Part shown: piece by piece, positions 1-4,936 of the stretch
How positions within the stretch are numbered: the first letter of the stretch is position 1
How the letters are laid out: every line of letters starts with the position of its first letter
The notes under the pieces: generated by a model
The model's input: only the letters and a program-made list of their open reading frames with translations
Told to the model about the DNA's origin: nothing
The model's database searches: none
Source: Alphaproteobacteria bacterium
GTDB lineage: Bacteria > Pseudomonadota > Alphaproteobacteria > ATCC43930 > CGMCC-115725
Direction of reading: 5' to 3'
Length of the DNA: 8,548 nucleotides
Assembly: GCA_030039815.1 (NCBI GenBank)
Contig: JASHUW010000611.1
Coordinates: 1 to 8,548 of the forward strand
Program-made: the position numbers and the translations under genes

Positions 1-1
1 C

Positions 2-730
2 GCCGATACCAGCGTCGCATTGACGGTGACGGCTGGCTCGTTCGACTTCACCCTCGGCAACGGCACCGGCTTCGCCCAGACCAACGGGGCGACGATCACC
101 GGCACCGTGACCAGCGTATCCCAGTCGGGTCTCGCGAACCTGGTCAACCAGATCAACGAGAACACCGGCACGACGAACATCACGGCGAGCGTCAACTCGC
201 AAAGCCAGCTGGTGCTGACCAACGCGAGCGGCGACAACATCTCGATCAAGAACTTCTCGGGAACCGGCACTCTTGCCGCCGGTGGCACGACCGTCAACGC
301 GACCGCGGCGACCAGTAGCGCCACGATCCAGGGCTTGGTGACCTTGCAGTCGACGCAGAGCTTCTCGCTTGCCGCCGCGGCCTCGGATATCGGCCTCGGT
401 ACGAGCTCGGCGCTCTCCGCCGTCTCGTCGGTCAACGTGGGCACGACAGCCGGTGCTACCGCTGCCCTCAGCGTTGTCAACTACGCGCTGCAGCAGCTCG
501 AAAGCGTCGGCAGCCAGCTCGGCGCGACCCAGCAGGAGCTGCAGGCGACGGTCAACAACCTGCAGTCCACCGACACCAACCTCACCGCGGCGCAAGGCGT
601 GGTGCAGGATGCCAACATCCCGCAAGTGTCGACCCAGCTGACGCAGGAAGAAATCCTGCAGCAAGCCGGCGTCTCGGCGCTCGCGCAGTCAAGCACCTTG
701 CAGCAGGCCTTCCTGAAGCTGCTGCAGTAG
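2..730 (+). CDS. fliC: Flagellin, C-terminal part (5' end outside window)
   Basis: This is the 3' part of a flagellin gene, the secreted subunit of the flagellar filament. The frame is open to the left edge, so the internal TTG at 20 is not taken as a start; 242 codons are visible. Around nt 101-265 there is a flagellin IN-type motif (LANLVNQINENTG followed by LVLTNASGDNISI), typical of the surface-exposed middle domain. The last ~87 residues (nt ~467-727) form the helical flagellin C domain: a Q-rich amphipathic stretch (QLESVGSQLGATQQELQATV), then NLTAAQGVVQDANIP, EEILQQAG and the terminal LQQAFLKLLQ, which match the D0/D1 coiled-coil that packs in the filament core. The visible part is rich in Ala, Ser, Thr, Asn and Gln and has no Cys or Trp, as expected for an exported filament protein. 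The N-terminal D0/D1 half is missing only because of the window edge. Followed after 90 nt by fliD on the same strand. Confidence 0.93.
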   Translation, partial: ADTSVALTVTAGSFDFTLGNGTGFAQTNGATITGTVTSVSQSGLANLVNQINENTGTTNITASVNSQSQLVLTNASGDNISIKNFSGTGTLAAGGTTVNATAATSSATIQGLVTLQSTQSFSLAAAASDIGLGTSSALSAVSSVNVGTTAGATAALSVVNYALQQLESVGSQLGATQQELQATVNNLQSTDTNLTAAQGVVQDANIPQVSTQLTQEEILQQAGVSALAQSSTLQQAFLKLLQ

Positions 731-759
731 TCGCAGCCGGCGCATGGCGTCGGAGGGTT

Positions 760-787
760 CCCGTCCTCGGCACGTGCCGAGGACGGG
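760..787 (+). terminator. Perfect 28-nt inverted repeat between fliC and fliD (candidate terminator or mRNA 3' hairpin)
   Basis: The sequence CCCGTCCTCGGCAC is followed directly by its exact reverse complement, giving 14-nt arms. In RNA, after leaving about 4 nt for the loop, it makes a stem of about 12 base pairs, nearly all G-C. It starts 29 nt after the flagellin stop and ends 33 nt before the fliD start. It is not followed by a T tract on either strand, so it is not a classical intrinsic terminator. It may stabilise the 3' end of an abundant flagellin mRNA or cause partial termination that lowers fliD expression relative to fliC (inference). The central CACGTG also makes it a perfect DNA palindrome, so a protein-binding site cannot be excluded. 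Confidence 0.5.
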
Positions 788-820
788 GGACCTGCAGCTC
801 TAGGGACACGGAACTGACCG

Positions 821-2419
821 ATGGCCATCACGTCGCAAGTACAATCTCTCCTGAGTTCCAGTGAAATTCAGTCACTGATCCAGCAGGCGAGTGCGGCAAA
901 CCAGTTGCCGGCCGCGACGCTGCAGGACCAGGAGAAGCCCATCGAGTCGCAGATTTCCGCGCTCGGCAAGGTGCAGAGCGCGCTTTCCAACCTGCAGTCC
1001 GCGCTTGGCCAACTCTCCAATATTTCCGCGCTGTCGCAGCGCACCGTGTCGAGTTCGGCGAGTGGCGTCGTCACCGCGACTGGGACGAACGCGGCACCGC
1101 TCGGCAACTACGCGTTGACAAACGTCAAGCTCGCCGAGGCCGAATCGCTGATTTCGTCGGGATCGGCCAGCGCGAGCGGGAGCCTCGGCTCCGGCTCGAT
1201 CGCCATCCAAGTCGGCACCAATACCGCCGTCACCGTCAACGTCGCGAGTGGTGCGTCAAGCCTCTCGGCCATCGCCACGGCGATCGACCAGGCCGATACC
1301 GGTGTCAACGCCAGCGTGGTGTTCGATGGCTCGTCCTATCATCTGGTGCTGACCGGCGACGACACTGGCTCCGCCAACGCCTTTACGGTCAGCGGCACCG
1401 GGGGGCTGGCCGCGCTCAGCTATCACGCCGGCGCCTCCGGTCTGAACCTGGCGCAAAAGGCCGCCAATGCCAGCTTTTCGCTGAACAACATATCGGTCAC
1501 CAGCGGCTCCAACACCATCGACGGTGTCATCCCCGGTCTGACCTTGACGCTTGCCGGCAGTGGGTCGGCGACGGTCAGCGTCAGCCAGAACGTCCAGGCG
1601 CTCGACACCGCGGCGCAGGGGGTGGTTCAGGCGCTCAACCAGACGCTGACCACGATCAATCAGGAAACCGCCTACACGGCGGCCAGCGGCGGTGGTCCGT
1701 TGCTCGGCGATGTCGGCGTCGAGGAGTTGCGGCAGACCTTGCTGAACTCGCTGACCGCGCAGATCGGCGTCGGTAGCGCGTCAGGCGGGACGTCGTTCAA
1801 TTCGTTGAGCTCGGTCGGGTTCCAGATCGCGAGCGGCGGCACCGTCACGCTCAATAACGCGACATTCCAAAGCGCCGCACAGACCAATTACGCAGCGGTC
1901 GCCTCGTTGCTCGGCGCAGTCGGTGTCGCGAGCAATCCGAACGTCGCGGTCAATGGCGTCGGTTCGGCGCCGGCCGGCACCTATGCGGTCGTGGTCACGA
2001 GCAATGATAACGGCGCTGTCACCGGCACGATCAACGGACTTGCGGCGAGCGGCACCGGCGGCGTCCTGACGGTTAACGGCCAGACCGCATTGTCCGGCCT
2101 CGCCCTGCAAATCGAGCCCGGGGTCACCGGCAGTCTCGGCTCCGTCACGGTAAGCCAGGGGCTTTATGGCAGTCTGTCGAGCGTCGTCAACGCCGCGCTC
2201 GCCAGCGGGTCGGGTGGGGTCGCCGGTCAGATCAGCAGCCTCAACACGACGATCTCGTCGATGAACACGCAGATCACGGCGCTGCAAAAGGAAGCGACGC
2301 AAGAGACGCAAGAGCTCACCAATCAGTTCACCGCCGCCGAATCGACGCTCAACCAGCTGACGACGGTGAGCAATTTTCTCAGCACTTATTTCAACCAAAC
2401 CTCGGGTTCCGGAGGCTGA
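821..2419 (+). CDS. fliD: Flagellar filament cap protein FliD (HAP2)
   Basis: FliD forms the cap at the filament tip, which folds incoming flagellin subunits into the growing filament. The 532-residue product is near the long end of the usual size range. Residues ~9-107 fit the FliD N-terminal domain: IQSLIQQASAANQLP, then EKPIESQISALGKVQSALSNL. Residues ~147-190 carry the hallmark segment with GVNASVVFDGSSYHLVLTG. The rest fits the FliD C domain, including LTLAGSGSATVSVSQN, LLGDVGVEELRQTL and FNSLSSVGFQIASGGTVTLN. A final coiled coil (~residues 465-525: ISSLNTTISSMNTQITALQ, then ELTNQFTAAESTLNQL and FLSTYFNQ) matches the D0 helices. There is no Cys. The ribosome-binding site before ATG 821 is weak (AGGGA about 14 nt upstream), so the exact start is a little less certain than the gene. 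FliS begins 2 nt after its stop. Confidence 0.95.
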   Translation: MAITSQVQSLLSSSEIQSLIQQASAANQLPAATLQDQEKPIESQISALGKVQSALSNLQSALGQLSNISALSQRTVSSSASGVVTATGTNAAPLGNYALTNVKLAEAESLISSGSASASGSLGSGSIAIQVGTNTAVTVNVASGASSLSAIATAIDQADTGVNASVVFDGSSYHLVLTGDDTGSANAFTVSGTGGLAALSYHAGASGLNLAQKAANASFSLNNISVTSGSNTIDGVIPGLTLTLAGSGSATVSVSQNVQALDTAAQGVVQALNQTLTTINQETAYTAASGGGPLLGDVGVEELRQTLLNSLTAQIGVGSASGGTSFNSLSSVGFQIASGGTVTLNNATFQSAAQTNYAAVASLLGAVGVASNPNVAVNGVGSAPAGTYAVVVTSNDNGAVTGTINGLAASGTGGVLTVNGQTALSGLALQIEPGVTGSLGSVTVSQGLYGSLSSVVNAALASGSGGVAGQISSLNTTISSMNTQITALQKEATQETQELTNQFTAAESTLNQLTTVSNFLSTYFNQTSGSGG

Positions 2420-2421
2420 CC

Positions 2422-2859
2422 ATGATCGGCACGCGGCAACAGTTCAGCGCGGCCAACGCGTATCGTGCCATCGAAGGCGTCGGCGCGAAGCCCGAAGATT
2501 TCATGAAGATGGGGCTCGACGCGACGCGCAACCTGCTGCTGCGCGCCGAGGCCGCGATCGCCGCCGGCGACCGCGCGGCGAAGGCGCAGGCGCTGGGCTC
2601 CGCTGGTAGCGTCGTCGAATTCATGCTCGGTCTGACGGGCTCCGCACCGGGTGCGTTGAGCCAATGCCTCGCCAGCGTGTATCAATACGTCCTGGCTGCG
2701 ATCCTCAAGGGTAATGCCGGGGACGATACCGAAGCGGTCGGTGCGGCGCGCGCCGCGCTCGAGGAGCTTGCCGCCACGTGGCGTAGCATCTTCCCCGACA
2801 CGATCGGCTGGGAGGAGAGCGGCTCCGACTCGCTGAGCGGGAGACGCGATTATGCCTGA
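2422..2859 (+). CDS. fliS: Flagellin export chaperone FliS
   Basis: FliS is a cytoplasmic four-helix-bundle chaperone that binds the C-terminal D0 region of newly made flagellin, prevents premature polymerisation and hands it to the export apparatus. The 145-residue product is of normal length. The N-terminal ANAYRAIEGVGAKPEDFMKM matches the family's conserved tyrosine-containing entry helix. It is followed by LLLRAEAAIAAGDRAAKAQAL (AI..GD..AKA pattern), ALSQCLASVYQYVLAAILKG (L...LY.Y pattern) and a last helix ending in LEELAATWRSIF. A strong GGAGG at 2411-2415, inside the last codons of fliD, sets the ATG at 2422 with a 6-nt spacer. The 3' end overlaps flgM by 8 nt. Position between fliD and flgM supports one operon. 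Its likely client is the flagellin encoded at the left edge. Confidence 0.9.
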   Translation: MIGTRQQFSAANAYRAIEGVGAKPEDFMKMGLDATRNLLLRAEAAIAAGDRAAKAQALGSAGSVVEFMLGLTGSAPGALSQCLASVYQYVLAAILKGNAGDDTEAVGAARAALEELAATWRSIFPDTIGWEESGSDSLSGRRDYA

Positions 2860-3196
2860 TCCGATCCGTGGGGTAAGCACGACCGACCCCGTCACCGCGA
2901 CCAATTCCGCCGGGCAGACCGGCTCTGCGCAGTCGGCGGATGCGACCAATGCCGCCAATGCACCCAACGCGGCGATAACGAGCGGCGCCGCCGATCTCGC
3001 CGATGTCGGGCAGACCGAAGCGCTGCTGCAATCCATCATCCAGGTGGCGAGCAGCACCCCTGGCATCGATCAGAACAAGGTGGTCGAACTTCAACAGGCC
3101 ATCGCGTCGGGTGCCTATCAGGCGAACCCGCAATCAATCGCCCAGAAAATCGTCGAGCTGGAAGCCCAGCTTGGCACTGCGGGGCCTCTTCAATGA
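2852..3196 (+). CDS. flgM: Anti-sigma-28 factor FlgM
   Basis: FlgM binds and inhibits the flagellar sigma factor FliA (sigma-28) until the hook is complete, then is exported through the flagellum so that late genes are released. The 114-residue protein has a low-complexity, Ala/Asn/Thr/Ser-rich, probably disordered N-terminal half (residues ~8-50). Its C-terminal half fits the sigma-binding FlgM domain: GIDQNKVVELQQAIASGAY, then ANPQSIAQKIVELE (residues ~71-107), matching the family pattern V..L..AI..G.Y..d...IA.kl...E. The length is close to the usual ~100. ATG 2852 lies inside the end of fliS (8-nt overlap), with GGGAGA about 8 nt upstream, suggesting translational coupling. FlgM is often encoded next to flgA or flgN; here it sits with fliD and fliS. 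Confidence 0.88.
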   Translation: MPDPIRGVSTTDPVTATNSAGQTGSAQSADATNAANAPNAAITSGAADLADVGQTEALLQSIIQVASSTPGIDQNKVVELQQAIASGAYQANPQSIAQKIVELEAQLGTAGPLQ

Positions 3197-3525
3197 CGCT
3201 CTTGCGCTATTCTTCAGGAGGCAAGCTGCAGAGCGACGAAGATCGGGTCGGCGGCGGCGCGATCGGCTTCCCGCCTGATCCACTCCTGTATTCTCGCCAG
3301 ACGCTCAGCGGCCTGATGAATGTCGTCGCGGTCAGCGAGGTCGACAAACGCTTCGAGCAGTTGCTCGAGACATTCGGCGCGGCCGAAGACGGTAGTGGCC
3401 GCCGGACTGCCCGGACGGCACCGCGGCGTGCGCGCCGCTGGCCGCATTCGTTGGTATTGACCCACTCGACCGCTTTCCCCCAAGGCTGTTCGGCACGGAC
3501 TCAGAGTCCGTCTGTCGCCGGCTAA
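3193..3525 (+). CDS. Hypothetical 110-residue protein overlapping flgM (doubtful)
   Basis: I do not recognise this product. The frame begins with ATGA, overlapping the flgM stop, which is a typical translational-coupling arrangement. By hand count, the first ~68 codons have third positions of about 75% GC, first positions about 66% and second positions about 44%, the order expected for coding on this strand in a GC-rich genome. This part has a plausible globular segment: PDPLLYSRQTLSGLMNVV, then SEVDKRFEQLLETFG. From about residue 72 the product turns Arg-rich and low-complexity, and its last codons run through an inverted repeat at 3495-3511, so the tail looks non-coding or degraded. No separate ribosome-binding site is clear. 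It could be a small flagellar accessory gene, a decayed gene or chance. If it is not real, 3197-3631 is a gene-free stretch of 435 nt holding only the repeats and candidate promoter listed below. Confidence 0.3.
   Translation: MTLLRYSSGGKLQSDEDRVGGGAIGFPPDPLLYSRQTLSGLMNVVAVSEVDKRFEQLLETFGAAEDGSGRRTARTAPRRARRWPHSLVLTHSTAFPQGCSARTQSPSVAG
3495..3511. repeat. Inverted repeat with 8-nt arms
   Basis: ACGGACTC and GAGTCCGT flank a single central A (3503), giving an almost perfect 17-nt palindrome. As RNA it would be a 7-bp stem with a CAG loop. No T tract follows on either strand. It lies inside the doubtful 110-codon frame and upstream of the XRE regulator, so it could be an operator, a weak transcript-end hairpin or a remnant of decayed sequence. 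A protein-binding palindrome is as likely as an RNA structure. Confidence 0.5.
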
Positions 3526-3532
3526 TCCGGCG
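3516..3532 (+). repeat. Second small hairpin, 6-bp stem
   Basis: CGCCGG and CCGGCG flank the loop CTAAT. It begins 5 nt after the preceding palindrome, so the two form a tandem pair near the presumed end of the flgM transcript. It is followed by CGAAAAAT rather than a T tract on the plus strand, so it does not qualify as an intrinsic terminator. It may simply mark the 3' end of the flagellar operon. Confidence 0.4.
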
Positions 3533-3585
3533 CGAAAAATCTCCGAATCACGATGACCGAATCCGATTCCCCCGCCGAAGACAGC

Positions 3586-3612
3586 TTGACGATAACCGGG
3601 AAATTTTCAATG
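3586..3612 (+). promoter_or_regulatory. Candidate promoter of the XRE regulator gene (weak)
   Basis: TTGACG at 3586-3591 is a good match to a sigma-70 type -35 element. About 15-17 nt further is an AT-rich patch (AAATTTTCAATG, 3601-3612) that could hold a -10 element, although no clean TATAAT-like hexamer is present. The AT-rich character stands out from the GC-rich surroundings and lies just ahead of the strong ribosome-binding site at 3622-3626. This is the best candidate in the interval but would not stand on sequence alone. Confidence 0.3.
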
Positions 3613-3631
3613 TTGCCGTACGGAGGGAAAG

Positions 3632-4690
3632 ATGCGAGCCAGGTCTGAGATCGTCTTTCCCAACAACATCAGGGACTTGCGCTTGCGTCGTCGAATGACC
3701 CAAGCGCAGGTCGGCCGCATGATGGACCCGCCGATCGGCGAATCGACCGTGTCGAAAATGGAGAGCGGCGAACGCCGCTTGACGAATTTGCAGCTCGCCA
3801 ATCTGGCGGCGATCCTGCGCTGCCGGCCCGAGGAAATCCCTGTCGTCACCGGCCGCGACCCGGCCGAAGGCGTGCAGCGTTGGCAACGTGCGCAGCAGGA
3901 GGTTGTCGGCAGCAGCATCGCTAGCGGCGCGGCGGCGGCGGGCTACGTCCTCGCGCAGCTGCGCAAGAAGCATGGCAAGACCATGCAGCAGGTCGCCGCC
4001 GCGATCGGCATGACGTTATCGGTCTATCACCGGATGGAAATGGCCAGCCGGATGATCCAGGGCGACGAGATCGACAAGGTCGCCGCGTTCTACGGCATGA
4101 AGCCCGAAGAGTTGATCGCGCTGTTCGAGCGGCGCACCGCCGATAATCTCGAACAGCTGAAAAACGGTGTGCCGATCGAGCAGCTTTTGCCGCGCGTGCC
4201 GCGCTCACTGCTGAAAGAAGGGGCCAAATGGGGACGGCTCGGCGCGCTCGAACGCTACGCGCTCCAGCGCAGCATCCGCTACGCGGCGACGCCGAATGAA
4301 CCCGCCGCGCTACCGGTTTGCGGTCGGATGAAAACCGACAGTACGGGTACTCGCCGCTTCGCGATCGACCGTGACGCCGCGGTCGAGCAGATGCCGCTTG
4401 GCGACCTGTTGCAGCCGAGCGAAAGTGGCTTTCTCGTGCGCAATTTCTCGCAGCGGTTGGGCGTGCTGCTGCGTCCCGGCGCGCTTGCATATGTCGATCC
4501 GCAAGTGCCGGCGGCGATGGGCGACATCGTCTTCCTCACCCGCAAAGACGGCACTGCAGACGCGGCAGTGGTGATTGGCGACGGCATCGGCCCGCTGATG
4601 CTGAAAATGTACAATCCCGAGGAGCAGGTGCCGATCAGCGATCCAAGCATCGCCGCGGTGTTCCGCATCGGCATGCTGGTGCTGCCATAG
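3632..4690 (+). CDS. Transcriptional regulator with two XRE-type HTH domains and a LexA/S24-like C-terminal domain
   Basis: A cytoplasmic DNA-binding regulator of 352 residues. HTH 1 spans residues ~9-69: NIRDLRLRRRMTQAQVG, then STVSKMESGERRLTNLQLA, the classic XRE/Cro pattern with recognition helix near 38-44. HTH 2 spans ~106-166: LAQLRKKHGKTMQQVAAAIG, then SVYHRMEMASR and IDKVAAFYGMKPEEL; its recognition helix is less canonical. Residues ~250-352 resemble the C-terminal domain of phage-type S24 repressors: RPGALAYVDPQVPAAMGDIV, then LMLKMYNPEEQVPI and the ending FRIGMLVLP. Ser273 (NFSQRL) and Lys325 (LMLKMYNP) fall roughly where the family's Ser-Lys pair would be, but the Ser-Met context is lost, so self-cleavage is uncertain and this may only be a dimerisation or sensing fold. 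GGAGG at 3622-3626 supports ATG 3632; the frame is closed by a stop just upstream (TAA, 3593-3595). It lies between flgM and the pseudo-kinase gene on the same strand. Targets are unknown. Confidence 0.85.
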   Translation: MRARSEIVFPNNIRDLRLRRRMTQAQVGRMMDPPIGESTVSKMESGERRLTNLQLANLAAILRCRPEEIPVVTGRDPAEGVQRWQRAQQEVVGSSIASGAAAAGYVLAQLRKKHGKTMQQVAAAIGMTLSVYHRMEMASRMIQGDEIDKVAAFYGMKPEELIALFERRTADNLEQLKNGVPIEQLLPRVPRSLLKEGAKWGRLGALERYALQRSIRYAATPNEPAALPVCGRMKTDSTGTRRFAIDRDAAVEQMPLGDLLQPSESGFLVRNFSQRLGVLLRPGALAYVDPQVPAAMGDIVFLTRKDGTADAAVVIGDGIGPLMLKMYNPEEQVPISDPSIAAVFRIGMLVLP

Positions 4691-4936
4691 GTGCTGTCGG
4701 TGATGTGTTCGGGCGAGCGCCAGGCGGACCGGGATCCCGATTCGCGCCAAGCGGTGGCTCCGCCCCCGCGAAATTGCCGAAAAGTCCTGCCGCCAGCTCC
4801 GCGAAACCGCGTCAAATCATTGACATTTTTGGGCTATCTGGCGCCGTCACGCGACCCGCGAATCGCCGTTTTTCGAGGTTTCGTATAGACTTGCGATGTA
4901 GCTTTCAGCCAAGCGCTCCGCCGCGGGGATTGCGAC
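4691..4936 (+). promoter_or_regulatory. Upstream region of the hybrid-kinase-like gene, with possible operator
   Basis: This 246-nt interval has no convincing gene. It contains an inverted repeat GTCAA-N4-TTGAC (4811-4824), whose right arm forms part of a perfect -35 hexamer TTGACA (4820-4825); however, no good -10 lies 16-19 nt downstream. A -10-like TATAGA occurs at 4884-4889 without a good -35 of its own. CCGCGAAA occurs twice, at 4766-4773 and 4799-4806, 33 nt apart. A 10-nt palindrome CGGGATCCCG is at 4730-4739. These suggest a regulated promoter for the gene at 4937, possibly bound by the adjacent XRE regulator, but that link is inference. No terminator with a T tract follows the XRE gene. 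Confidence 0.35.
4811..4824. promoter_or_regulatory. Inverted repeat overlapping a TTGACA element (candidate operator)
   Basis: GTCAAATCATTGAC is a 5-nt-arm palindrome with a 4-nt spacer, and its right arm runs into TTGACA at 4820-4825. A repressor bound here would cover the -35 element. The size and symmetry fit a small HTH dimer site, and the nearest DNA-binding gene is the XRE regulator immediately upstream. The short arms mean that chance cannot be excluded, and the promoter itself lacks a recognisable -10. Confidence 0.3.

Noticed and set aside
731..820. A sigma-28 or sigma-54 promoter between fliC and fliD
   Set aside because: No TAAA / GCCGATAA pair and no GG-N10-GC element is present in this 90-nt gap, so fliD is more likely read through from upstream or has an unrecognised promoter.
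1781..2398. A 205-codon minus-strand frame inside fliD
   Set aside because: Arg-rich antisense product typical of GC-rich coding DNA; the sense strand is clearly fliD.
2386..3066. A 226-codon minus-strand frame across fliS and the start of flgM
   Set aside because: It is antisense to two recognisable flagellar genes, has a low-complexity product and ends in no known domain.
3214..3483. An 89-codon minus-strand frame opposite the doubtful plus-strand frame, with a helical-looking C-terminal half
   Set aside because: It begins with TTG, lacks a clear ribosome-binding site, and its third-position GC (about 66% by hand count over the shared part) is lower than that of the plus frame (about 75%). 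Not excluded, but weaker.
3495..3532. A tRNA remnant: ACGGACTCAGAGTCCGT resembles a tRNA-Leu anticodon arm (5-bp stem, 7-nt loop with U33 and CAG)
   Set aside because: No D-arm, acceptor stem, CCA end or TTCRA T-loop is found at the right distances; the next hairpin has loop CTAAT; and bacterial tRNA-Leu(CAG) normally has G at position 37, not A.
3553..3648. A 31-codon frame (MTESDSPAEDS...) overlapping the start of the XRE gene, as a possible leader peptide
   Set aside because: No ribosome-binding site precedes it and its length is within chance for this region. The strong GGAGG at 3622 serves the XRE start instead.
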